A stretch of 11,404 bases of DNA from COE1 sp045579665 (GTDB taxonomy: Bacteria; Bacillota; Clostridia; Lachnospirales; Lachnospiraceae). The translations under genes were made by a program, and so were the position numbers. This document shows, one piece after another, positions 1-7,391 of this stretch (positions are counted from its first letter, which is position 1; each line of letters starts with the position of its first letter). Below the pieces are notes generated by a model. That model was not told where the DNA came from and did no database searches. It saw nothing but the letters and a program-made list of their open reading frames with translations. Location: positions 1 through 11,404 of the forward strand of contig JAZNMO010000161.1 in assembly GCA_045579665.1 (NCBI GenBank), written 5' to 3'.

Positions 1-180
1 GACCGGATGGAGGCAGTAGGCGGCAATCTGAGCCAAGGATGGCGAATCGCCGCCGGTTCCGTACGTCTTAGAACACTTAAATAAAAGCACCTAGAAACTC
101 TTAGCCCGGAGCTCTCGCTTTCGAATGAAACCTGTTAGTGCGGGCGACGAGAGAGCTCGACAAACCCGAAGTTGTCAATA
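1..180 (+). ncRNA. GC-rich structured block, possible RNA of unknown family
   Basis: No gene is evident here, but this stretch is visibly more GC-rich than the rest and dense in complementary segments. GAGCTCTC (109-116) pairs perfectly with GAGAGCTC (151-158). Inside it, TTTC/GAAA (119-122/127-130) and CCTG/CGGG (131-134/141-144, one G-T pair) form two small hairpins, giving a three-way junction. GACAA/TTGTC (159-163/172-176) makes a further hairpin whose loop holds CCCG (165-168), complementary to CGGG at 141-144. Upstream, GACCGG (1-6) can pair with CCGGTT (53-58), and GGCG/CGCC (41-44/48-51) is an inner hairpin. There is no U-tract, so it is not a standard terminator. It lies upstream of the sigma-28 promoter, so it is not part of that transcript's leader. 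It may be the 3' part of a non-coding RNA truncated by the window edge, a long 3' UTR, or a leader from a more distal promoter. The strand is assumed. I do not recognise a known riboswitch. Confidence 0.3.
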
Positions 181-206
181 AAGATGAAAAAATTTATGAA
201 AAGGTG

Positions 207-233
207 TAAAGTAAATAAGGAAAAATCCGATAA
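207..233 (+). promoter_or_regulatory. Sigma-28 (SigD/FliA) promoter of the flgM operon
   Basis: TAAA at 207-210, a 15-bp spacer, then TCCGATAA at 226-233. The Bacillus SigD consensus is TAAA-N15-GCCGATAT, so the -35 and the spacing are exact and the -10 differs at two edge bases. Transcription would begin near 240, leaving a leader of about 55 nt before flgM. A sigma-28 promoter in front of the anti-sigma-28 gene gives negative feedback, as known for flgM in Bacillus. Confidence 0.85.
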
Positions 234-296
234 ACATAATAAGAAGTAGCAGAATATATGTAGGCAGCACATTTTTAGAATAAGGAGGAGTCTAGA

Positions 297-578
297 ATGC
301 GTATAGATGCATATAACCAAATTCAACAGATATATGAAAGCTCTAAAGTAAAGAAGACAGAAGAGCCTAAGACTACTAAAACAAGTTTTAGGGATCAGTT
401 AATGTTGTCTTCACTTGGTATTGATGCACAGCTTGCAAAGCAGGCAGTTACGAATACGCCGGATATCAGAGAAGAAGTTGTAGGACCTATCAAGGAGCAG
501 ATTGATAATGGTACTTATGATGTAAGCGCTGAAGAATTTGCCGGAAAGCTTTTAGAGAGATATAACGGATTATTTTAA
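297..578 (+). CDS. flgM: Anti-sigma-28 factor FlgM
   Basis: A 93-residue cytoplasmic protein that binds sigma-28 (FliA/SigD) and keeps late flagellar genes off until the hook-basal body is complete, when FlgM is exported. The length matches the family (roughly 90-100 residues). The N-terminal 35 residues are polar and lysine-rich, as expected for the flexible, exported part. The C-terminal half carries the typical sigma-binding segment, with the pattern V-x-x-I-K-x-x-I-D-N-G-x-Y-x-V followed by an amphipathic helix ending in KLLERY. ATG at 297 is preceded by AAGGAGGAG at 282-290 with 6 nt spacing. It is the first gene after the sigma-28 promoter and is followed by flgN after 51 bp, the classic late-operon order. 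No sign of truncation. Confidence 0.93.
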   Translation: MRIDAYNQIQQIYESSKVKKTEEPKTTKTSFRDQLMLSSLGIDAQLAKQAVTNTPDIREEVVGPIKEQIDNGTYDVSAEEFAGKLLERYNGLF

Positions 579-629
579 TAAAAATTTATGGACAACAATG
601 TATTGACGTAAAGAGTGAGAGGTAAACAG

Positions 630-1148
630 GTGGCTAGTTTATTAGAGAATTTAATTGATGTCTTAGACCATGAGAACACAGAGTATGAAGCTCTGCAAGA
701 ACTCGCGGATAAGAAGACTACCTTTATTATAAAGGGAGACATCAAAAACCTGGATAAAATCACGGAAGAGGAGCAGGTTATCGTTGGCAGGATAAATAAG
801 CTGGAAAAAACAAGACGGGACGTCTTGGTAAGCATAGCCGACGTAGTAAACAGGGATGTTGAAACATTGAAACTGAAGAATCTGATTCAGATGCTGGAGA
901 AGCGTCCTGACCAACAGGCACAGCTTGTAGAGGTTCAGGAGAAATTAAGTGTAACAATACAGCGAATGAAGGAAGCAAATGTGAAAAATCAGATGCTGCT
1001 GGAAGATGCACTTGAGATGGTAGGATTCAATTTGAATATGCTTCGGGCCCTGAAATCTGCGCCGCAAACAGCCGATTATACAAAGAATGCATATAATACA
1101 GGAAACGTATTAGGTATCATTCATGGTGGTTTCGACGCGAAACAATAA
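630..1148 (+). CDS. flgN: Flagellar export chaperone FlgN
   Basis: A 172-residue helical protein of the FlgN family, the cytoplasmic chaperone that carries the junction proteins FlgK and FlgL to the type III export apparatus. It is almost entirely amphipathic helix, with coiled-coil-like stretches at about residues 5-65 and 75-140 and no membrane segment. It ends in a loose polar tail (from about 145), as in other FlgN proteins. I chose GTG at 630 rather than the in-frame GTG at 615: GAGAGG at 617-622 is placed correctly for 630, the 615 codon has no ribosome binding site, and the resulting start M-A-S-L-L-E-N-L-I-D-V-L matches how Firmicute FlgN proteins begin. Its position between flgM and flgK supports the call, because sequence conservation in this family is weak. 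Confidence 0.88.
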   Translation: MASLLENLIDVLDHENTEYEALQELADKKTTFIIKGDIKNLDKITEEEQVIVGRINKLEKTRRDVLVSIADVVNRDVETLKLKNLIQMLEKRPDQQAQLVEVQEKLSVTIQRMKEANVKNQMLLEDALEMVGFNLNMLRALKSAPQTADYTKNAYNTGNVLGIIHGGFDAKQ

Positions 1149-1168
1149 AACATCATGAGGTGATACCT

Positions 1169-2977
1169 ATGTCTTTGTTTGGAGGATTATATGTAGGAAG
1201 CAGCGGATTAAGAAATTCGCAGAATGCATTAAATACCGTTGCTCATAACTTATCAAATATTAATACACCCGGCTATGTGCGACAGCAGGTCGCACTGGCC
1301 GATACACATTATACAAAAGTCTCAACGCGCAATGGCGACCCGAATCAGCAGGCGGGCCTTGGCGTTCAATATTCCGAGGTAAGGCATGTCAGAGATTATT
1401 TTCTGGACAAAACTTATCGTGAGGAGTCAGGCAGGTACTCATTTTATGAGACCTCATATTCGGCAGTGTTAGAGGTAGAGGATATCTTGGGAGAGCTGGA
1501 TGGAGCGGCATTCAAGGAATCCATGGAAAGTTTGTGGACAGCCTTTGAAGAGCTTTCAAAAAGCCCTGAGGACCCAACCAATATTTCTTTATTGGTACAG
1601 TCATCAGCATCCTTTATCGAAAATGCTACATCTGTATACCAGTCCTTTAAAGAGTATCAGGCAAATCTGAATACGCAGATTAAGGATGCGGTGGATGCAA
1701 TCAATGAAATCGGTAAGAGTATTACACAATTGAATGAAGAAATTTCCAAGATAGAAAGCGGCGGTGTCGAGAAGGCAAATGACCTTCGAGATGTCAGAGA
1801 CCAGCTCCTTGATACCTTGGCAGGATATGGAAATATATCTTATGACGAGGATGTAAAGGGTATGGTCAATGTCAGACTATACGGAGAGGATTTTATTACA
1901 GAGAAAACTTATAATGAGATACTTCTTCTGGAAGATACAGAGACAGGAAGTGGCTTCTATACACCGTATTGGTCCAAGAATCTGACCTATATGACGGATG
2001 AGGAAGGCAATCGGATACCTGATTATAACAGTGCATTGGTAGTTAGAACCACAACCGAAATCTCGGCGTTAAAGGATACAGATATAGGAACCCTTCGCGG
2101 TTTACTACTTGCAAGAGGTGACCATTATGCGGATTATACAGACCTTGACGCTTCCTGCGTGACACAGCGTAAGCTGGATGCACTGGAGATGACCGAAGAA
2201 GAGTATCTTGCCAATGCAGAGGAAAATCAAAAGACCTATTATAACGACTATATCATGAATTCGGTAATTATGAATGTACAGTCACAGTTTGACAATGTGG
2301 TACATGCCATTGCAACAAAGATTAATGATGTACTGGCAAGTCATTGTGACCCGAAATCAGGCTATCTTTGCAATCCGGATGGAACACCAATGCAGATGTT
2401 TGTAAAAACAGAGGGCGAAGCCTATGAAAAGATTTCATCTGCTGAGTACGATGCGCTGGTGGCAGAGGGGGGAAAAGCATACCCAATCTATAATGCAAAG
2501 GGCGAAGAAACAGGTCTTTATTGGAAATATATAGAAGAAGATGCCAATGTAAAGGTGAGTCTCTATAACTGTGAGGGAATGGAAATTAATCAGGAGCTGG
2601 TACAGGTTCCGGCATTACTTGGCTTCATGAAGGTGGATGGTTCCGCAGATTATGATTTGGGAACAGCCTTTCTTGAAAGCTTTGCGGCGGAGGGCTTGTA
2701 TCTCAATCCGAACTCAACCGCAGAAAGCTCTTTTGAGGGGTGCTATGTAGATTTGGTAAATCAGCAGGCTACGCTGGGCAATATCTACAAGCAGATGTAT
2801 GAGTTTGAACAGCTTTCTACAGAGCAGATAGATGGAAACAGACAAAGTGTCATCGGTGCATCTTCGGATGAAGAACTGGAACATATGATTATGTACCAGA
2901 ATGCATATAATGCAGCCAGCCGATACATAAACGTAATCAATACCATGTTAGATTCACTTCTTAGCATGGCAATGTAA
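1169..2977 (+). CDS. flgK: Flagellar hook-associated protein FlgK, copy 1
   Basis: A 602-residue hook-associated protein 1, which caps the hook and joins it to the filament outside the cell. The N-terminal D0/D1 region shows the axial-protein signature: S-S-G-L near 11, then A-L-N-T-V-A-H-N-L-S-N-I-N-T-P-G-Y at 20-36. A long coiled-coil D1 helix follows (about 150-215, ending in E-K-A-N-D-L-R-D-x-R-D), a family hallmark. The C-terminus has the matching D0 helix, M-Y-Q-N-A-Y-N-A-A-S-R-Y-I-N-V at 575-589. ATG at 1169 is chosen over the in-frame GTG at 1160, because GAGGTGA at 1157-1163 spaces well to 1169 and the GTG overlaps it. The gene follows flgN by 20 bp. Oddities: five cysteines (330, 393, 401, 468, 525) in the middle domains of an extracellular axial protein, two of them as C-x7-C. 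A second, divergent flgK follows at once. Confidence 0.92.
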   Translation: MSLFGGLYVGSSGLRNSQNALNTVAHNLSNINTPGYVRQQVALADTHYTKVSTRNGDPNQQAGLGVQYSEVRHVRDYFLDKTYREESGRYSFYETSYSAVLEVEDILGELDGAAFKESMESLWTAFEELSKSPEDPTNISLLVQSSASFIENATSVYQSFKEYQANLNTQIKDAVDAINEIGKSITQLNEEISKIESGGVEKANDLRDVRDQLLDTLAGYGNISYDEDVKGMVNVRLYGEDFITEKTYNEILLLEDTETGSGFYTPYWSKNLTYMTDEEGNRIPDYNSALVVRTTTEISALKDTDIGTLRGLLLARGDHYADYTDLDASCVTQRKLDALEMTEEEYLANAEENQKTYYNDYIMNSVIMNVQSQFDNVVHAIATKINDVLASHCDPKSGYLCNPDGTPMQMFVKTEGEAYEKISSAEYDALVAEGGKAYPIYNAKGEETGLYWKYIEEDANVKVSLYNCEGMEINQELVQVPALLGFMKVDGSADYDLGTAFLESFAAEGLYLNPNSTAESSFEGCYVDLVNQQATLGNIYKQMYEFEQLSTEQIDGNRQSVIGASSDEELEHMIMYQNAYNAASRYINVINTMLDSLLSMAM

Positions 2978-2992
2978 TAAGGAGGAAAAGCT

Positions 2993-4876
2993 ATGCCTTC
3001 TACATTTTTAGGCTTAAATATTTCGTATACAGGACTTGTAGCATCCAATGCCGGCTTGAATACGACATCAAATAATATTTCGAATATTGAGACAAAGGGC
3101 TACAGCAGACAGCAGGTATATCAGGAGGCAGCACAGGCACTGAGGTCATATACGACATTTGGCTGTGTAGGAGCAGGTGTTGATATTCTGGGAGCACAGA
3201 GAGTACGTGATGCGTACTATGACGTAAAGTATTGGAATAACAATTCCAAGCTTGGTGAATACGATAAGAAGCAGTACTATGCGGCGATTGTAGAAACTTA
3301 TTTAAATGATACCAAGACAGTAAAGGGATTTACTTCTATCTTTGATGAGATGGAAGCTGCTTTATCTTCTTTACAGACCAATGTGGGTGATGTGAATTAT
3401 GCGCTTGATTTCGTTGGTAAGGCAGGAAACTTATGTGAGTACTTTAATCTCCTTTATAATAATTTCCAGTCTATGCAGAGAGATGTTAATGATGAAATTA
3501 AGATTAAGGTAGATGAACTCAATAGCATTGGACAGGAGATTGCTTCGTTAAATAAGCAGATTAATATTATAGAAATGGACGGTTATACAACCGCAAATGA
3601 ATTAAGAGATAAAAGAGACTTGTTAGTAGATCAGCTGTCGTCAATCATTGATGTGACGACAGAAGAGGTTCCAATCGTTGATTCTTTGAGCGGTGAACCA
3701 ACCAATGCAAATAATTATATCGTAAGAATTGCAGGCGGACAGATGTTAGTGGATGGTTATCAGTATCGTACACTGATGTGTGACCCAAGAAAAGAGTTTG
3801 AGAAGGTAAATCAGAATGATATTTTAGGACTCTTTGATATCAAATGGACGGATACCGGTGAAGAGCTTTGTGTATATGCGGATACAACACAGGGGCAGCT
3901 CAAGGGTCTGATAGAGATGCGTGATGGTAATAATGAAGAAGCATTTAATGGTAAGGTAACTGAGATAAATGAGAGTAAACAGACGGTAAAGATTAAGGTA
4001 ACAGATGATTATCTGATGGATATTTCAAAATCTACACTTCCATTAACCAATGGAACCTTAACAGTGGGGGCAACAGATTACATTTATACAAGCTGGAGTG
4101 TTGAGGCATATCCGGGAGCGGATGGTACGATGGAGTATTACTATACCTTCCAGTTAGATAAGGATACCTCGAAAAACCCGATTCCTGTATCCAAGGAGGA
4201 GGAAAAACAGATTGCAAAGGTAGGCGAAAGAGTGGATTATCAGGGTATCCCATACTACCTTGAGCAGATGAATGAATGGATTAGAGATTATGCAGCAACC
4301 TTCAATGGCATCTACGGTCAGGAGGGGGCTACAGATTATGATGAATTAGACAGAACCGGAGCAATTTTCTTTACAGGAAATGACATTATAACAGGTAAAC
4401 AGTATGCATTAAATGTTGGCTTTGATTCCACAAAGTTTAGTTCTACAGAGGACGGATATTTCCAGATTACCGCAGGTAATTTCAATGTGGAACGTTCTAT
4501 AGAAGAGAATCCAAACACTATGGCAACTCATACAGGAGAAACAGATGGTATTTCAAAGTACAATATTATCGAGCAGCTGTTTGATTTGAATACAAATCCT
4601 GAGAAAATGGAATTTAGAGGCTGTAAAGCGGAAGAGTTCTTAGTATGTCTCATGGGCGATGCAGCATTAAATGCGGCAAGCGCAAATAGCTTTCAGGCAA
4701 TCTATACGGATATCAGTAATACGATTGAAAATAACCGCTTATCCATTAGTGGAGTAGATGCTGACGAGGAAGCGGCTAATATGATTAAGTTCCAAACCGC
4801 ATATAATCTTTCAAGTAAGATGATTTCCGTATTGTGTGAGATTTATGACAAGCTGATTCTGGAGACAGGAGTATAA
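2993..4876 (+). CDS. flgK: Flagellar hook-associated protein FlgK, copy 2
   Basis: A 627-residue second FlgK-type protein, 15 bp after the first, with AAGGAGG at 2980-2986 before ATG 2993. It has the same layout: an N-terminal axial signature (L-N-T-T-S-N-N-I-S-N-I-E-T-K-G-Y-S-R-Q-Q at 22-41), a D1 coiled coil ending in T-A-N-E-L-R-D-K-R-D (200-209) and a closing C-terminal helix with I-K-F-Q-T-A-Y-N-L-S-S-K (598-609). By eye the two copies share these terminal motifs but little of the centre, so they are old paralogues rather than a recent duplication. The central region (about 310-560) is a domain I cannot align to copy 1. It has seven cysteines (58, 148, 263, 293, 544, 552, 615). By family it would sit at the hook-filament junction. 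Whether both copies build one mixed junction, stack as two rings, or are used alternately cannot be told from sequence. Confidence 0.9.
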   Translation: MPSTFLGLNISYTGLVASNAGLNTTSNNISNIETKGYSRQQVYQEAAQALRSYTTFGCVGAGVDILGAQRVRDAYYDVKYWNNNSKLGEYDKKQYYAAIVETYLNDTKTVKGFTSIFDEMEAALSSLQTNVGDVNYALDFVGKAGNLCEYFNLLYNNFQSMQRDVNDEIKIKVDELNSIGQEIASLNKQINIIEMDGYTTANELRDKRDLLVDQLSSIIDVTTEEVPIVDSLSGEPTNANNYIVRIAGGQMLVDGYQYRTLMCDPRKEFEKVNQNDILGLFDIKWTDTGEELCVYADTTQGQLKGLIEMRDGNNEEAFNGKVTEINESKQTVKIKVTDDYLMDISKSTLPLTNGTLTVGATDYIYTSWSVEAYPGADGTMEYYYTFQLDKDTSKNPIPVSKEEEKQIAKVGERVDYQGIPYYLEQMNEWIRDYAATFNGIYGQEGATDYDELDRTGAIFFTGNDIITGKQYALNVGFDSTKFSSTEDGYFQITAGNFNVERSIEENPNTMATHTGETDGISKYNIIEQLFDLNTNPEKMEFRGCKAEEFLVCLMGDAALNAASANSFQAIYTDISNTIENNRLSISGVDADEEAANMIKFQTAYNLSSKMISVLCEIYDKLILETGV

Positions 4877-4888
4877 GGAGAATAACTT

Positions 4889-6769
4889 ATGGCAATGCGT
4901 ATAACTACTAAGATGATGCAGAGTACATCACTTAACAACATCAATACAAATAAAGCATTACAGGAAAAGCTGACAACACAGATGTCGACACAGAAGAAGA
5001 TTACAAGACCTTCTGATGACCCTGTTATCGCAATTCGTTCCTTGAGATTGAATGCTTCATTAAATAAGATAGACCAGTATTATGAGAAGAACACTGAGGA
5101 TGCAAAGAGCTGGTTGAAGCTGACCGAGGCAGCAATTAAGACTACGACTGATTTGTTAACGGAGATGAAAACCAATGTAACACAGGCAGCAACCGGTTAT
5201 CTGACGGTGAAGGACAGACAGGCGATTATGGAAAATCTCTCTAATTATAAGAAGGAGGTTTATGCTACCGGTAATGCGGATAGTGCGGGAAGAAGTATTT
5301 TTACCGGCTATCGTACGGATTCGCCATTGACCTTTCAGGCAGATAAGGCAGAGCGTTATGAGATTATCGAGCAGAGAAATAATACTTTCCTTGATAAAAC
5401 TACCTTTGTCAGAACAAAGGATTTAGCAACGATTAATGATGGTAATTTCAATAATATAAATACAACAGAGTATCAGGTAGAGTCCTACGAGATTCCAAGA
5501 ATCAGAGCCGCTTATGCAAATTTGGATATTGATAAGGATATCCAGACAGGTGAGCTGAGTGCAGATTGCCGTCTGAGTTATATGGCAACGACAGGAAGAG
5601 CTTTTGTGGATAATAAGCTGGGGGCAAGCATGTCTACAAGCTATGGTGCTGTATTTATGGAAGAGCTTGCCATGCCGGCGGACGAAATGAGATTCGTTGT
5701 TGACGGACAGTCATTTACATTGACAAAGGGACAGTCAACAACAATTTCGACAGCAAATGGAGATTTGGAAATTAGCTTCAATACAAAGAAGGGCGAAACA
5801 ACTGTTGCAGTAAATGAGTTAGATGCCAACGGTAATGTCGTAAGAGACTATACAATGAAAGCGACAGCAGGCACCAATGAATTAGGGCAGCCAATCTATG
5901 ACTTTGAAGATAGCTATGAAACAAGTATTACAGTAACAGATTTGTATGAGTCCGGTTCTGATGAGGCGTATGAAGCGGCTTTAGGAGATGACAATGCGGA
6001 TGCTATTGTATATATTGCGGAAACAGGAGAATTTCTCTTAGGAGCAAATATCTTTGAGGAGCTTTCCAAGCTGCCAAAGGATATGGAGATTCGTCTTGGC
6101 TATGAGAAGACAAATTGGCAGGAGGGTGATTTGGACCCAATCCATTACTTCTACTCAGTAAGAGAGGACGAGCTGCGTGGAGAGGTAGTGTATAATGAGG
6201 ATAAGCTGACTAATCCGGGAACAGATAATGCGGACCAGATTATTTCCTATGATATCGGAAGCAATCAGACGATTCGCGTGAATACCACAGCAGATGAGGT
6301 ATATACCCATGATATAGGTAGAGATATTGATGAGCTGGTGGCTATGTTGGATGAGTATGGTACCTTAGATGGTACATATGAGACGGTAAAGGCTATGATT
6401 AAGTCTGAGGAATATGAGGGCGACGAACTGGAGAAGCTGGAAACACAGCTTGCAGCATTAGATAAAGCAAGGACCTTATTAGGTAATAAGATTCAGTTTA
6501 CGGTAGAAGGCTTACAGACAACATTTAACGGCTATATCGAGAAGACGACACTTGCCTATACAGATTGTGGAAGCCGTTCATCCAGATTGAAGCTGATTCA
6601 GAACAGATTAGCATCACAGCAGACCAATTTCGAGGAGCTGGTATCAGCGAATGAGGATGCAGATATTACGGATTTGGCGATTCAGTTAAGCAGTGTAAAG
6701 CTTACCTATGAAGCTGCACTTTCCTCTATCAGTTATGTAATGCAGACTTCACTTTTGGATTATATCTAA
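4889..6769 (+). CDS. flgL: Flagellar hook-associated protein FlgL, enlarged
   Basis: A 626-residue hook-associated protein 3, the second junction ring between FlgK and the filament. The N-terminus is canonical: M-R-I-T-T-K-M-M, then K-K-I-T-R-P-S-D-D-P at 36-45, the flagellin/FlgL-type motif, and S-A-G-R-S-I-F-T-G-Y at 132-141. The C-terminus has G-S-R-S-S-R-L (561-567) and a final helix ending S-L-L-D-Y-I. Both ends therefore pair as the D0/D1 core. Most FlgL proteins have about 300 residues; here roughly 230-300 extra residues lie between about 195 and 445, rich in acidic residues and predicted beta strands, likely an outward-facing domain. A conserved-looking stretch, I-I-S-Y-D-I-G-S-N-Q-T-I-R-V-N (451-465), resumes the family pattern. 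AAGGAG at 4875-4880 precedes ATG 4889. Cysteines at 227 and 560. No terminator follows, so transcription probably continues into fliW. Confidence 0.91.
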   Translation: MAMRITTKMMQSTSLNNINTNKALQEKLTTQMSTQKKITRPSDDPVIAIRSLRLNASLNKIDQYYEKNTEDAKSWLKLTEAAIKTTTDLLTEMKTNVTQAATGYLTVKDRQAIMENLSNYKKEVYATGNADSAGRSIFTGYRTDSPLTFQADKAERYEIIEQRNNTFLDKTTFVRTKDLATINDGNFNNINTTEYQVESYEIPRIRAAYANLDIDKDIQTGELSADCRLSYMATTGRAFVDNKLGASMSTSYGAVFMEELAMPADEMRFVVDGQSFTLTKGQSTTISTANGDLEISFNTKKGETTVAVNELDANGNVVRDYTMKATAGTNELGQPIYDFEDSYETSITVTDLYESGSDEAYEAALGDDNADAIVYIAETGEFLLGANIFEELSKLPKDMEIRLGYEKTNWQEGDLDPIHYFYSVREDELRGEVVYNEDKLTNPGTDNADQIISYDIGSNQTIRVNTTADEVYTHDIGRDIDELVAMLDEYGTLDGTYETVKAMIKSEEYEGDELEKLETQLAALDKARTLLGNKIQFTVEGLQTTFNGYIEKTTLAYTDCGSRSSRLKLIQNRLASQQTNFEELVSANEDADITDLAIQLSSVKLTYEAALSSISYVMQTSLLDYI

Positions 6770-6818
6770 GAGTTGTACAAATAAAAACAAAAGTTTACAT
6801 AAAATTCAAAAAAATATA

Positions 6819-6872
6819 GCATGAATTGCGATTATATGATACAATATTTGTAGGGTTTTTCACAATTCATGC
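6819..6872. repeat. Inverted repeat spanning the flgL-fliW gap
   Basis: GCATGAATTG at 6819-6828 and its perfect reverse complement CAATTCATGC at 6863-6872, separated by 34 bp. As RNA (read-through from flgL) it gives a 10-bp stem with a large loop and no U-tract, so it is not a terminator. As DNA the arms flank the candidate promoter at 6837-6845 and could be a two-site operator. It ends 30 bp before the fliW start. Confidence 0.5.
6837..6845 (+). promoter_or_regulatory. Possible extended -10 promoter for fliW-csrA
   Basis: TGATACAAT fits an extended -10 element (TGN followed by TACAAT, one base off TATAAT). No good -35 hexamer lies 17 bp upstream. A start near 6852 would give a leader of about 50 nt to fliW. 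It would allow fliW-csrA expression independent of sigma-28. The call is weak because the region is AT-rich. Confidence 0.35.
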
Positions 6873-6902
6873 AGCAAGGCAGCAGAATGGAGTGAATAGA
6901 CT

Positions 6903-7364
6903 ATGGTAGAATTGACTACAAGAGTATTTGGTAAGATTGCGGTGGAAGAGGATAAGATTATTCGATTTGAGAAGGGTATCTTAGGTTTTCCGGATTTAAA
7001 GGATTTTACACTTATCTATAATCTGGACAAGGGTAGCGATGCCGGTATCAGATGGCTGCAGTCCATACAGGAGCCGGGCTTTGCACTTCCGGTTATGAAT
7101 CCTGAACTGGTGATGCCGGGATATTCTCCATATTTTCCACAGGAGCTTCTGGCACCTTTGGGAGATGATATTGAGAATGCAGAGATACTCATGTTCATTA
7201 CGGTTACCGTTCCTAAGGATATTACCAAGACTACAGTGAACTTACGTGCACCAATCATTATCAACGTAGATACCTGTAAAGCGGTGCAGTTAATTAATGA
7301 TGATGAGAACTATAACATCAAGCATCCTATTTACGATAGTTTGATGGCGACACAGCATGTATGA
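6903..7364 (+). CDS. fliW: Flagellar assembly factor FliW
   Basis: A 153-residue cytoplasmic FliW, the protein that binds both flagellin and CsrA. In Bacillus subtilis, flagellin backing up in the cell sequesters FliW and leaves CsrA free to block flagellin (hag) translation; once flagellin is secreted, FliW binds CsrA and relieves the block. Family features include F-x-x-G-I-L-G-F-P at 22-30, a beta-rich core, F-A-L-P-V-M-N-P (60-67), the segment I-T-V-T-V-P-K-D (99-106), and N-L-R-A-P-I-I-I-N at 113-121, which are strongly conserved. Length is usual (about 150). GGAG at 6889-6892 precedes ATG 6903 at the long end of normal spacing, so translation may be modest. It is followed by csrA, its partner, after 27 bp. 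Certain by sequence and context. Confidence 0.95.
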   Translation: MVELTTRVFGKIAVEEDKIIRFEKGILGFPDLKDFTLIYNLDKGSDAGIRWLQSIQEPGFALPVMNPELVMPGYSPYFPQELLAPLGDDIENAEILMFITVTVPKDITKTTVNLRAPIIINVDTCKAVQLINDDENYNIKHPIYDSLMATQHV

Positions 7365-7391
7365 CAATTATAGAGAAGGCGGGTGAATGAT

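Noticed and set aside
30..59. Group II intron domain V look-alike (GAGCC ... GGTTC)
   Set aside because: The ends resemble domain V, but the length is short, the internal helix and bulge do not fit, and there is no reverse transcriptase or recognisable domain VI.
1..84. Open frame from the left edge to TAA at 82-84, possibly the tail of an upstream protein
   Set aside because: The 27-residue tail matches no family I know and its codon use differs from the neighbouring genes; the strong base pairing argues more for RNA. It cannot be excluded without sequence to the left.
109..158. Terminator of an upstream gene
   Set aside because: The stem is strong but no T-run follows on either strand, and the loop is a structured 34-nt insert.
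575..1011. Minus-strand open frames opposite flgN, and similar antisense frames elsewhere
   Set aside because: They lack ribosome binding sites and recognisable domains, and fully overlap confidently identified genes.
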